Origin: an uncultured Flavobacteriales bacterium
GTDB lineage: Bacteria > Bacteroidota > Bacteroidia > Flavobacteriales_D > CAJJDF01
Assembly: GCA_937129365.1 (NCBI GenBank)
Contig: CAKZNB010000005.1
Coordinates: 189,021 to 253,020 of the forward strand
DNA: 64,000 nucleotides
Reading direction: 5' to 3'
How positions within the stretch are numbered: the first letter of the stretch is position 1; each line of letters begins with the position of its first letter. Below are positions 29,467 to 39,225 of this stretch, piece by piece. Both the position numbers and the translations under genes were made by a program. Under the pieces are notes generated by a model. It was given only the letters and a program-made list of their open reading frames with translations, did not search any database and had not been told where the DNA came from.

Positions 29467-31293
29467 ATGAATCTAAAATCTTTAACATTAAAGAATTTCA
29501 GAGCCTACGAGACTGAAACTAAAATTGAGTTTGATCAACTAACAACAATTATAGGGAAGAATGATATTGGGAAGTCAACTATACTTGAAGCACTTGAAAT
29601 ATTTTTTAATAATCAAACTGTTAAAATTGATTCATCTGATTCTAATATTCATTCTGTAAGCAAGGATGTTGAAATTATCTGTGAATTTACAGAATTTCCT
29701 GATGTAATTTCAATTGACACTTCTTCTCCAACCAATCTAAAAGATGAATTTTTACTTTCTAAAGAAAACACATTAGTTATCAAAAAGAAAATTGATTGTA
29801 GCAAAAAAAATCCTAGCATAGAAATATTTATTGTTGCAAATCATCCAACTGAAAAAGGAGTTTCAAATCTATTAGAATTAAAAGAAAATGAATTACAAGC
29901 TATCATTAAATCAAAATCTCTAAATTCTAAGCTTAAAGGAAATCCAACTATGCGAAAAGCAATTTGGAATTCTGTAAGTGACTTGAAACTTGAAGAAATT
30001 GAAATTCCTGTCTCTAAACCTAAAGAAGACACTAAACGAATTTGGGAACAAATTGATGCATATCTTCCGTTTTTTGCATTATTCCAAAGCGACAGAAGCA
30101 GTAGTGATTCCGACAATGAAGTTCAAGATCCGATGAAAGTTGCAATAGCGGCAGCTATGTCAGAAGTCCAAAAAGAAATAAATGATATCCAGCAGAAAGT
30201 AAAAGAAAAAGCTGAAGAAATAGCTAGTAATACTCACAAAGCTCTTCAAGAGATTGACAAGAGCCTTGCAAATAAACTCGATCCAAAATTCAACCCCCCA
30301 ACTCCAGCAAAATGGAATGGTTTATTCTCTATTAAATTAGACACAGACGATGGTATTCCACTAAATAAAAGAGGAAGTGGAGTAAGAAGAATGATTCTTG
30401 TTAGTTTTTTTAAAGCTGAAGCAGAAAGAAGATTGAAATCCTCTACTAAACAAAACATAATATACGCAATAGAAGAACCAGAAACTGCACAACATCCTAA
30501 TAATCAGAAAATTTTAATTGAATCGTTTAAATCATTAGCTAACGAAAGTGATTGCCAAATAATCCTTACTACACATAGTCCTGGATTAGCCTCAGAATTA
30601 CCGATTGAAAGTTTAAGATTTATATTTAAAAATGATAATGATGAATTGAAAATTGATTTAGGTGATGTAGTATTTCCTAAAATTGCAAAAACACTAGGAG
30701 TAACGCCTGACAGTAGGGTTAAAATTTTATTTTGTGTTGAAGGGCCGACTGATGTTGATGCAATTTGCTGTTTGAGTAACGCAATGAAGATTAAATACCC
30801 TGAATTGCCTGATTTAAGAAATGATGAAAGAATAGCTTTTGTGCTCATGGGTGGTTCAACTTTGAAACATTGGGTAAACCATAATTATTTGAAAGAATTA
30901 GGAAAGCCTGAATTTCATTTATATGATAATGATGTTACCACATATCAAAACTCTATAGATAAAGTTAATAATAGAGAAGATAATTCTCAGGGACAATTAA
31001 CGCAAAAACTTGAAATCGAAAGTTATTTACATTCAGATGCAATTAAAATAGGTTTTGATATTGATATTGAAGTTCATGATCAGCATAACGCTGATGGAAA
31101 AGCAACTCCTAAGATTTTTGCAGAAGCATATTCTAAAAAAATTGGTCTTTCTAACATAATTCGAGATAAAAATGCCAAAAAATTCTTAGCAGAGAAGGCA
31201 TTTCCAAACATGACTGCAGAAATGATTGAAGAGCGAGATCAAAATAACGAAGTTAAAGGATGGTTTGAAAAAATAAATGAATTATTAAATTAA
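29467..31293 (+). CDS. OLD family ATP-dependent endonuclease (AAA ATPase + TOPRIM)
   Basis: LKNFRAYETETKIEFDQLTTIIGKNDIGKSTILEALEIFF (Walker A), IIYAIEEPETAQHP (Walker B), ILTTHSPGLASELP, ILFCVEGPTDVDAI and FHLYDNDV (TOPRIM). Confidence 0.9.
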   Translation: MNLKSLTLKNFRAYETETKIEFDQLTTIIGKNDIGKSTILEALEIFFNNQTVKIDSSDSNIHSVSKDVEIICEFTEFPDVISIDTSSPTNLKDEFLLSKENTLVIKKKIDCSKKNPSIEIFIVANHPTEKGVSNLLELKENELQAIIKSKSLNSKLKGNPTMRKAIWNSVSDLKLEEIEIPVSKPKEDTKRIWEQIDAYLPFFALFQSDRSSSDSDNEVQDPMKVAIAAAMSEVQKEINDIQQKVKEKAEEIASNTHKALQEIDKSLANKLDPKFNPPTPAKWNGLFSIKLDTDDGIPLNKRGSGVRRMILVSFFKAEAERRLKSSTKQNIIYAIEEPETAQHPNNQKILIESFKSLANESDCQIILTTHSPGLASELPIESLRFIFKNDNDELKIDLGDVVFPKIAKTLGVTPDSRVKILFCVEGPTDVDAICCLSNAMKIKYPELPDLRNDERIAFVLMGGSTLKHWVNHNYLKELGKPEFHLYDNDVTTYQNSIDKVNNREDNSQGQLTQKLEIESYLHSDAIKIGFDIDIEVHDQHNADGKATPKIFAEAYSKKIGLSNIIRDKNAKKFLAEKAFPNMTAEMIEERDQNNEVKGWFEKINELLN

Positions 31294-31299
31294 ATATAA

Positions 31300-31752
31300 A
31301 TGACCGAACTAACCCACCTCCTCGAAACAAGAAAAAACTTCTTGAACGTAGTTAATTCCTTAACTACCGAACAACTTAATCACATCCCAGATGGATTGAA
31401 CAACAACATTATCTGGAATTTTGGGCATGCTATTGTGACTCACCAGTTGCTGTGCTATAATTTGTCAGGAAACAGAATGTACACCAACAAAGAGTTGGTT
31501 CACAAATACCGAATTGGCACCAAACCCGAAGCACCTGTTTCTGCTGAAGAAATTGAGGAGTTGAAAAAACTAGCACTTGAGTTAGTGTCAATATTTGAAA
31601 CAGATATACAAACGGATATGTTCAAGGAGTACAAAGAATATACTACGAGTTACAATGTAACGCTATCAAACATTGAGGATGCAGTGAAATTTAATAATGT
31701 GCATGAAGGGTTGCATTTGGGTTATGCAATGGCTATCAGAAAGATGATTTAA
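31300..31752 (+). CDS. DinB family protein
   Basis: LNHIPDGLNNNIIWNFGHAIVTHQLLCYNLSG and HEGLHLGYAMAIRK. Confidence 0.8.
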   Translation: MTELTHLLETRKNFLNVVNSLTTEQLNHIPDGLNNNIIWNFGHAIVTHQLLCYNLSGNRMYTNKELVHKYRIGTKPEAPVSAEEIEELKKLALELVSIFETDIQTDMFKEYKEYTTSYNVTLSNIEDAVKFNNVHEGLHLGYAMAIRKMI

Positions 31753-31804
31753 CCAATTATGAATTAAAATTAGTGTACTTTTGGTCTTCGTAAATAGGTA
31801 AATT

Positions 31805-32977
31805 TTGAGTAAAAATTCTAAGCAAGTAGCCAAAAGAGAAATCGTTTCCTCCATACATTCTTTAGATAGGGATGCCTGGAACACAGTTACTAAAAACGAT
31901 AATATTTATCTTTCGTATTCCTACTTAGCTGCCCTTGAGGAAATTATGAACAGAGAAATGGATTTTTATTATTCTATTTCTTATGATTTTGAAAACAAAC
32001 CAGTGTTGGCAGCTTCTTTTCAGGTGGTTCTTTTTTCTGATAAAAAGAAAAGAAAGAATACATTTCAGGATAAGTATTGCTTGGTAAAAAACAAACTACT
32101 CTCATTCAATATATTGGTGTGTGGAAATGTATTTTCTGATGGAGAGAATGGATTTATTTATGGGAATGAGATTTCTAAAAAAGAAGCTATTATCGAGCTA
32201 ACCGCCATTACCGAAGAAATAAAAATTATTAGCAAAAAGACTAATAAAAAACTTCCAGTAGTACTGTTCAAAGAGTTTTGGGCTAAGGAAGATACGTATA
32301 CCAAATCCTTTAAGAAACAAAGTTTTAGAGAGTTTATGATTGATGTAAACATGGTATTGCCCATTCATGAATCTTGGAATAGTTTAGACGATTATTTATT
32401 TAGCCTCAAAACAAAATATAGAACGAGAGCCAACAGTGTTTTTAAGAAATCGGAAGATCTTGTAATCAAAAATTTATCGGCTGATGAAATTGTGACTTAC
32501 AATTCAGAAGTTAAAACGCTATTTAACAATGTGGTGGACAATGCTTCTTTCAGTTTAGGAGCTTTAAATACGATGGCATTTGCCAAGTTTAAAGAAGCTT
32601 TGAAAGAGCAGTTTAATTTTAAAGCAGCATTTTTGGAAGATAAAATGGTGGGATTTTGCACTTCCTTTTTTCACAATAACATACTAGAAGCCAATTATGT
32701 AGGGATTGATTATACCTACAACCAAGATAAGGCTATTTACCAACGATTGTTATACGAATATGTTGAAATCGCACTGGAATTAAACGCAACAGAATTGCAA
32801 TTGGGCAGAACAAGTGAATTAATAAAAAGTGCAATTGGAGCTGTGCCTGAAAACATGAAATTATATGCAAAACACAAAAGTACAATTCCAAATTTGCTAC
32901 TGAAACCTGCTTTTCACTTTATTTCGCCAAGTAAATTTGAACTTCGTCAACCATTCAAAATAGAATACGCATTATAA
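31805..32977 (+). CDS. GNAT/FemAB-like acyltransferase fold protein (TTG start)
   Basis: DRDAWNTVTKNDNIYLSYSYLAALEEI ... LKTKYRTRANSVFKKS ... VGFCTSFFHNNILEANYVGIDYTYN. Confidence 0.65.
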   Translation: MSKNSKQVAKREIVSSIHSLDRDAWNTVTKNDNIYLSYSYLAALEEIMNREMDFYYSISYDFENKPVLAASFQVVLFSDKKKRKNTFQDKYCLVKNKLLSFNILVCGNVFSDGENGFIYGNEISKKEAIIELTAITEEIKIISKKTNKKLPVVLFKEFWAKEDTYTKSFKKQSFREFMIDVNMVLPIHESWNSLDDYLFSLKTKYRTRANSVFKKSEDLVIKNLSADEIVTYNSEVKTLFNNVVDNASFSLGALNTMAFAKFKEALKEQFNFKAAFLEDKMVGFCTSFFHNNILEANYVGIDYTYNQDKAIYQRLLYEYVEIALELNATELQLGRTSELIKSAIGAVPENMKLYAKHKSTIPNLLLKPAFHFISPSKFELRQPFKIEYAL

Positions 32978-34129
32978 ATGGATTCATTAACACAAATAGT
33001 TTTAGGAGCAGCTGTAGGAGAGGCTGTTTTGGGAAGAAAAATTGGAAACAAAGCTATGCTTTGGGGAGCAATTGCAGGAACAATTCCTGATTTGGATGTG
33101 TACATCAAATTATTCACAGATCCTATTACTGCTACAGAAATGCACCGAGGAATCTCACATTCTTTACTGTTTTCTATATTGATGGCACCCATCCTCGCAT
33201 GGTTTGTTAGGAAAAGTGAAAAAGTAACATTGGGAATAATTACTATCGCAGTTTTTGGACTGATGCTATGTTACTCCATTTTTGTGCAAAACAATGATAA
33301 CCTCTGGGTACTAATTTTTATTGCAGTTGTTGGTTTAGGGCTATTAGCATTAATTAATTTTGCGAAATACAAGTCAACCGCCACTTTCAAGCAATGGAGT
33401 TGGTTATTCTTTTGGACACTAGTAACTCATCCTTTGTTAGATACACACACTACCTGGGGAACTCAGTTCTTTTGGCCATTTGAATACCGATTGGCTTACA
33501 AAAATATCTTTGTAGCAGATCCTTTGTATACACTACCTTTCTTGATTTTTGTGGTATTAGCAATGTGTTATAAAAGAACAAATCCTAAGAGAAGAATGTT
33601 TAATAACATTGGGTTAATTGTGAGTTCAACTTACATGGCTATAACTTTCATTTTGAAAGGAATAGGTTACGGAAAGTTTGAAACTGTTCTTTCTGAAAAT
33701 AAGATTGAATACATAGAAATGGATACGCGTCCTTCTCCGCTAAACACTATATTATGGAATGCCCAAGTTGAAACTGAGACAGGTTTCAGGATGGCATATT
33801 ACTCCTTTTTTGATACGAAAGAAATAATTTTTGGAAATGAAATTCCGAAAAACCATGAATTGCTTGAACCATACAAAGACCAAAAAGTGGTGAAACAATT
33901 AATTCATATTTCTACTGGTTGGTATTTGGTAAACAAAGCCGAGCAAGACACTTTGATATTTACGGACATCCGTTTTGGGCAATTTGGATTTGAGGATGAC
34001 TCCCCATTTATCTGGAATTACAAATTGTGGATGAACGAAAAAGGAGTAATGGAAGCGGTTCAAATTCAGCCTCAATTTAATGTAAAAGAAGGAATGAATG
34101 ATCTTAAAAAGCGTATTTCTGGAAATTAA
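32978..34129 (+). CDS. YdjM-like membrane-bound metal-dependent hydrolase
   Basis: MDSLTQIVLGAAVGEAVLGRKIGNKAMLWGAIAGTIPDLDV...HRGISHSLLF...THPLLDTHTTWGTQFFWPF. Confidence 0.9.
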   Translation: MDSLTQIVLGAAVGEAVLGRKIGNKAMLWGAIAGTIPDLDVYIKLFTDPITATEMHRGISHSLLFSILMAPILAWFVRKSEKVTLGIITIAVFGLMLCYSIFVQNNDNLWVLIFIAVVGLGLLALINFAKYKSTATFKQWSWLFFWTLVTHPLLDTHTTWGTQFFWPFEYRLAYKNIFVADPLYTLPFLIFVVLAMCYKRTNPKRRMFNNIGLIVSSTYMAITFILKGIGYGKFETVLSENKIEYIEMDTRPSPLNTILWNAQVETETGFRMAYYSFFDTKEIIFGNEIPKNHELLEPYKDQKVVKQLIHISTGWYLVNKAEQDTLIFTDIRFGQFGFEDDSPFIWNYKLWMNEKGVMEAVQIQPQFNVKEGMNDLKKRISGN

Positions 34130-34186
34130 TTTATAAAAAAATTCCCAGTAAATACTGAGGATTCTTAAATTGTAAAATCTAAACTA

Positions 34187-34708
34187 TTATCCTGCTACAA
34201 ATGGTTGAAATCCCCATTGATTAAGAACTCCAGCCATAAGAGCTAAAGTAATCATCCAATAAATTGAGTTGATTATTGTTAATTTAAATGGTTTTCTTTC
34301 ATAAAAATTATTGGTTGCCATAATTGGAAATACTAACATTAATGTAATTACAATACCATGAAAAGCTCCATGTTTAAAATTAAGAAATCTATCTCCAGCT
34401 AATTCGATTAAATGATTTACTGTAATTGCTTCTTCTGAAGCTCCATCTTTCAAAATATCACTATCAGCAAAAAGAGAAAATAAATCCGTTTGATGTGTTG
34501 ACCAAAAGGCCATAGCTAGAGAGATTAAAAAGCTAAGTAATATACTTGAACCAAATATGATTAACATATTTCCTTCTTTCATTTTTTCCTCGGTCATTCC
34601 GCTAGCTTTCATCCAAGCTTTTCCTACCAAAACTGGGCTATAATAAATAAATCCAATCACAGTTGGGATAAGTGCTGCGAGAATAATAAATAAAAAATTG
34701 AATTCCAT
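34187..34708 (-). CDS. DUF1761 family membrane protein
   Basis: GFIYYSPVLVGKAWMKASGMTEEKMKEGN, FKHGAFHGIVITLMLVFPIMATNNFYERKPFKLTIINSIYWMI. Confidence 0.8.
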   Translation of the reverse strand: MEFNFLFIILAALIPTVIGFIYYSPVLVGKAWMKASGMTEEKMKEGNMLIIFGSSILLSFLISLAMAFWSTHQTDLFSLFADSDILKDGASEEAITVNHLIELAGDRFLNFKHGAFHGIVITLMLVFPIMATNNFYERKPFKLTIINSIYWMITLALMAGVLNQWGFQPFVAG

Positions 34709-34745
34709 AATTAATAATTTTTTTTGTTAATAATATCTCAATATA

Positions 34746-35354
34746 CTAATTATTAAAATATTCGAAGAATAGTCTAATGGAAAACGCAATCATTATGGCT
34801 CCAAAAACTTTAAAAACAGTTTTTAATTTTTCTGGCTTAATAAATTTTGATAATTTATGAGCAAATATTGCTTTGAGTATATCCGTTGAAAATATTACTC
34901 CCAAAGTTATAATCAGAGAAATAATTACTTCAGTTTCCGTTTCAAACTTTGAGGTATTCAGTGTATAAAAACCGAACCAAACTGCAAACACAAAGGGATT
35001 GATGAAATTGATTAAAAATCCATTGATAAAATATTTAAACAAAGTGTTACCTTTTATTTTATCAGTATGAATGGTTGAAATTTGAGGTTTTAAAACATAT
35101 TTAACTCCAAAAAAAAACAATAACAACCCTCCTATTCCTGCAAATGTTTTTTGGATTTCGGGTTGTTCAAAAAAACTACCAAAACCATAAACCGCTAATA
35201 ACACACAAATAATATCTCCAACAATAATTCCGAGAGCTACTGAAAATCCTGCTTTTGTTCCTGATTCTATTGAGATTTTTAGTAAATAGAAAAATACTGG
35301 ACCAATAAATAGTAATGTAGACAGTCCGAGTAATATTCCTGTTAAAATTGCCAT
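34746..35354 (-). CDS. LysE family translocator
   Basis: GLSTLLFIGPVFFYLLKISIESGTKAGFSVALGIIVGDIICVLLAVYG, FLINFINPFVFAVWFGF. Confidence 0.85.
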   Translation of the reverse strand: MAILTGILLGLSTLLFIGPVFFYLLKISIESGTKAGFSVALGIIVGDIICVLLAVYGFGSFFEQPEIQKTFAGIGGLLLFFFGVKYVLKPQISTIHTDKIKGNTLFKYFINGFLINFINPFVFAVWFGFYTLNTSKFETETEVIISLIITLGVIFSTDILKAIFAHKLSKFIKPEKLKTVFKVFGAIMIAFSIRLFFEYFNN

Positions 35355-35357
35355 TTT

Positions 35358-36146
35358 CTATTGCTTGATTGCCACTAAAGAATATACCATAGGCAGTTTG
35401 TCTCCATATTTTTTGAAACGAAATTTTCCTTTCTCAATTTCTTCTAAATTTTGAAAACAATTGTAAGGCGAATAATCATATTCTTGAAATTCAGTTACAC
35501 CCAATCCGTTGTTTTTTAATGCATTAAACACCTCACCCAAACTGTGATTCCAAGTGATGCAGGTCTCTTTTATGTCCGCATTTTTGTCGGTGTAGGTTCC
35601 TTCCTCTTCCTCAATTACTGGATCTGAGTTAAAATAGCGATACGCTACTTTTTCCACTGGATCGTCAAACATCCAAACTACGGGATGAAATTCTGCGAAT
35701 ACAAATTTTCCGTCTGGTTTCAAGAAATGAGAAATCACCTCTGCCCATTGATTAGAGTCTGGCAACCAACCAACTGTTCCATAACTTGAAAAAACCATAT
35801 CATATTTCTCGTCATGAATAGTTGGCAAATTATAAATATCGGAACAAATAAATTGTGTGTTTACCCCCATTTCTTTAGCTAAGTTTTGTGCTTTTTCAAT
35901 TGCCAAATCCGATAAATCAACTCCTGTTACTTCTGCACCTAATTTACTGAGGGATATACTATCTTGCCCAAAGTGACATTGTAAATGCAATACTTTTTTC
36001 CCTTTTATTTCTTTCAAAAACTCCAACTCAATTTCATTCAACGAGTTTCCTGTTTTCTTAAAATTCTCATTATTATAAAATTCCGAATCATAGTGAATTT
36101 CTGTTCGTTTATTCCAAGATTTTTTATTGATTTTTAGATAATCCAT
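35358..36146 (-). CDS. Class I SAM-dependent methyltransferase
   Basis: KVLHLQCHFGQDSISLSKLGAEVTGVDLSDLAIEKAQNLA. Confidence 0.88.
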   Translation of the reverse strand: MDYLKINKKSWNKRTEIHYDSEFYNNENFKKTGNSLNEIELEFLKEIKGKKVLHLQCHFGQDSISLSKLGAEVTGVDLSDLAIEKAQNLAKEMGVNTQFICSDIYNLPTIHDEKYDMVFSSYGTVGWLPDSNQWAEVISHFLKPDGKFVFAEFHPVVWMFDDPVEKVAYRYFNSDPVIEEEEGTYTDKNADIKETCITWNHSLGEVFNALKNNGLGVTEFQEYDYSPYNCFQNLEEIEKGKFRFKKYGDKLPMVYSLVAIKQ

Positions 36147-36243
36147 TGATTTCTCGTGTTAGTTAGTTGCTTGTTGCAAGTTACTGGTTTTTGGTTTTGA
36201 ATACAAAACTAAAGACTGAAGACTTCTTACCGAAGATTCTCTT

Positions 36244-37734
36244 CTAATTAACCCTCCAAAAATACGGAGAAAAAAGCACAGCTACAGTAAATAACTCCAA
36301 CCTACCAAAAAGCATTAGAAAAGAAAGCACCCATTTCCCTGCATCTGGTAAGTGAGCAAAACTCTGAGAAGGATCAACAGAGGCAATTCCAGGTCCTACA
36401 TTCCCTAAAGAAGTTGCTACCGAACTAATAGCGGTAAGTAAATCAACTCCTGGCATAGCAGCCATAATTATACTACCTATTACAAACATAAAAAGGTATA
36501 AAAACAAAAAAGCTAATAAATTGTAAACTACTTTATTATGTATAGATTTTCCATTTAAATGAACAGGAACAACTGCATTGGGATGAATTCTTCGTTTAAA
36601 CTCCAAAAATCCATTTTTGATAAGAATTACAATTCTCACAATCTTCATTCCACCACTTGTACTTCCTGCTGAGGCTCCAGAAAACAATAGCAAGAAAAAA
36701 ATAAAAGTAGCAAACACTCCCCACTCGGTAAATATTCCACTAGCATATCCCGTAGTAGTAATAATACTAACAACTTGAAATGAAACATATCGGAATGATT
36801 CCATCAATGAAAAACCATTATTCATATTCTCTACATCCAAAAAAACAGCTGGAGTTAGAATTAATATAAATCCTACTACTGCCATCAAATACCACTTGAA
36901 CTCATCATTTTTCCATATTCGCTTTAATTTTCCTTTAAACCCAAAATAGATTAACGTAAAATTAGTACCTGCCAAGAACATGAAAAATATAATTACTCCT
37001 TCGATAAGTGGAGAATTAAAATGAGCAATACTAGCTTGTTTTGTTGAAAAACCACCCGTAGATGTTGTGGTAAGCGAATGATTAATAGCATCAAAAAAGT
37101 TCATTCCGCAAAACATTAACACAATCATTTCGCAAACAGTTAGAAACAAATATATCACCCACAATCGCTTGGCTGTTTCTTTAATTCTTGGGTGGATTTT
37201 ATCCTTAGTTGGTCCTGGTGCCTCATTTACAAACAATTCCATTCCTCCAATTCCTAACAAGGGTAAAATCGCAATGGTAAGAACAATAATTCCCATTCCA
37301 CCAATCCATTGTGTCATACTTCTCCAAAAAAGAATACTGTGCGGCATTTCTTCAATATTATCCAAAATAGAAGCTCCTGTTGTGGAGAATCCAGACATGG
37401 TTTCAAAAAATGCATTGGAAAAATTGGGAATAGATTCTGACAACACATAAGGCAAGGTTCCAAACAAAGTCATTGCTACCCAACTGAAGGTTACAATGAT
37501 GAATCCCTCTCTTCGTTTAATCTCGGCTTCTTTATGTTTTCTGAGAAAATATCTGAGTGCAAATCCTACGGCAAATGTAATTCCACTTGCCATGATAAAC
37601 GACATGTGAACTCCATCATTCAAATAAAATGAAAACCCTAAAGGAAGAGCCATTAAAAATCCATTGATAAGCAACAAAGCTCCTATTACATAGCCAATTA
37701 CACCAAAGTTTATGAGTTTTTTTGTACTTCCCAT
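36244..37734 (-). CDS. trkH: TrkH family potassium uptake protein
   Basis: ETMSGFSTTGASIL, MTQWIGGMGIIVLTIAILPLLGIGG, TTTSTGGFSTKQASI, ITTTGYASGIFTEW, FSGASAGSTSGGMKIVR. Confidence 0.93.
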   Translation of the reverse strand: MGSTKKLINFGVIGYVIGALLLINGFLMALPLGFSFYLNDGVHMSFIMASGITFAVGFALRYFLRKHKEAEIKRREGFIIVTFSWVAMTLFGTLPYVLSESIPNFSNAFFETMSGFSTTGASILDNIEEMPHSILFWRSMTQWIGGMGIIVLTIAILPLLGIGGMELFVNEAPGPTKDKIHPRIKETAKRLWVIYLFLTVCEMIVLMFCGMNFFDAINHSLTTTSTGGFSTKQASIAHFNSPLIEGVIIFFMFLAGTNFTLIYFGFKGKLKRIWKNDEFKWYLMAVVGFILILTPAVFLDVENMNNGFSLMESFRYVSFQVVSIITTTGYASGIFTEWGVFATFIFFLLLFSGASAGSTSGGMKIVRIVILIKNGFLEFKRRIHPNAVVPVHLNGKSIHNKVVYNLLAFLFLYLFMFVIGSIIMAAMPGVDLLTAISSVATSLGNVGPGIASVDPSQSFAHLPDAGKWVLSFLMLFGRLELFTVAVLFSPYFWRVN

Positions 37735-39075
37735 TTATTGAAAAAATCGTTCTATCTGGTTGATGGATTCGGTAAGGCAAAACACCACTGCTTTATCTCC
37801 TTCGTTCAACTGAAAATCACCAAATGGAATTAAACTCTCATCGCCTCTGATAACCCCAGAAATATTGGCTGTTTTAGGAAACTTGAGACTGTTAATTCTC
37901 TTTTGAGTTACTTTAGAATTTGGTTTAACAGTAAATTCAATAATCTCAGCATCCACTCCATGAAGGTTTGCAATGGCATCCACATGTCCTTTTCTGATGT
38001 GCTTAAAAATATTACTTGCAGCAATTACTTTTTTATTGATAAGTGTATCAACCCCAATGTTTTGTGATAAATGAATGTAATCAATATTTTCTACTCGAGC
38101 TATTGTTTTTCTTACTCCATGATTTTTTGCCAATAAAGAAGAAATAATATTTGTCTCAGAGTTTTTAGTCACAGAAATCAATGCATCCATATCTCCTAAG
38201 CCTTCCTCTTTCATGGTTTCTACATCTCTCCCGTCAATATTTAACACCAACGTATTAGGCAAGTTATTGGCTAATATTTCGCATCTTTTTTCATCTCCCT
38301 CAACAACAATCACTTTATATCTATCCTGAAAAATTCTTGCAGTTAATTCCCCTAATCTATTCCCACCAAGAATCATTATGTTTTTAATTTCAAAACACTG
38401 TTGATCACAAAATTCTGTAATATTATCTATAGAATCTGGAGTCGAAATAAAATAAACAATGTCATTTTCAAGAATTAGTGTTTCCCGATTCACAATTATT
38501 GTACTTTCATTTCTGTGAATTGCAATAGGTTTAAAAGAAAGATTAGGGTTTAAATAAGCACTTTCATCAACAGTCTTATCTCTTAGTTTGGATTTATCTC
38601 CAATGGCAATTCCAAATACTGTAAGTTTTCCGCCTTCAAATTCAATATTATCAGTAAAAGCAGATTTTTTTACCAATCTTTCAATTTCCTCAGCTGCAAG
38701 TATATCTGGAGAAATTATAGTATCAATTCCCAGATCTTTGAACATTTCTTGCCTTTCGGGAGAGATATTTTCTAAAGTACTAACTCTTGCAATTGTTTTC
38801 TTGGCTCCATATTTTTTTGCCATGATAGAAACCAATAAATTAGTTTCTTCGGAAGCAGTAACTGCAATCAATAAATCACATTGATTTACTTTGGCTTCAG
38901 TCAAAATATCAAATGATTTAGCATCTCCCAAGATTGGGAAAATATCAATGTGAGATTGAACGTAATCTAACCGAGATTCGTTTTCGTCAATTACATAAAT
39001 ATCCTGCAATTCACTTGAGAGCATTTTTGCTAAATGATACCCTACATCTCCTGCACCAGTGATAATTATTTTCAT
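37735..39075 (-). CDS. trkA: Trk system potassium transporter TrkA
   Basis: KIIITGAGDVGYHLAKMLSSELQDIYVIDENESRLDYVQ and a second Rossmann repeat IMILGGNRLGELTARIF. Confidence 0.93.
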   Translation of the reverse strand: MKIIITGAGDVGYHLAKMLSSELQDIYVIDENESRLDYVQSHIDIFPILGDAKSFDILTEAKVNQCDLLIAVTASEETNLLVSIMAKKYGAKKTIARVSTLENISPERQEMFKDLGIDTIISPDILAAEEIERLVKKSAFTDNIEFEGGKLTVFGIAIGDKSKLRDKTVDESAYLNPNLSFKPIAIHRNESTIIVNRETLILENDIVYFISTPDSIDNITEFCDQQCFEIKNIMILGGNRLGELTARIFQDRYKVIVVEGDEKRCEILANNLPNTLVLNIDGRDVETMKEEGLGDMDALISVTKNSETNIISSLLAKNHGVRKTIARVENIDYIHLSQNIGVDTLINKKVIAASNIFKHIRKGHVDAIANLHGVDAEIIEFTVKPNSKVTQKRINSLKFPKTANISGVIRGDESLIPFGDFQLNEGDKAVVFCLTESINQIERFFQ

Positions 39076-39177
39076 AAATAGAATGTAAAATTGCTATAAG
39101 CAAGGTACAAAGTTAATTTTTTTAAGATAAAAAATAAATTATCTCTTTAGTGAAACAAAAATCATAAAAAATCCGTG

Positions 39178-39185
39178 TATCTTTG
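39178..39185 (+). promoter_or_regulatory. -7 element (TATCTTTG) candidate for mrdA
   Basis: Exact match to TAnnTTTG, 40 bp upstream of the mrdA ATG; no clear -33 partner identified. Confidence 0.35.
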
Positions 39186-39225
39186 AGTAGAAAGTAATAT
39201 TTCCCTTTAAAAATAGTCCAAAAGA

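Noticed and set aside
29467-31752. Gabija, Septu or retron defence system
   Set aside because: AAA+TOPRIM OLD nuclease present, but no UvrD-like helicase, HNH partner or reverse transcriptase nearby.
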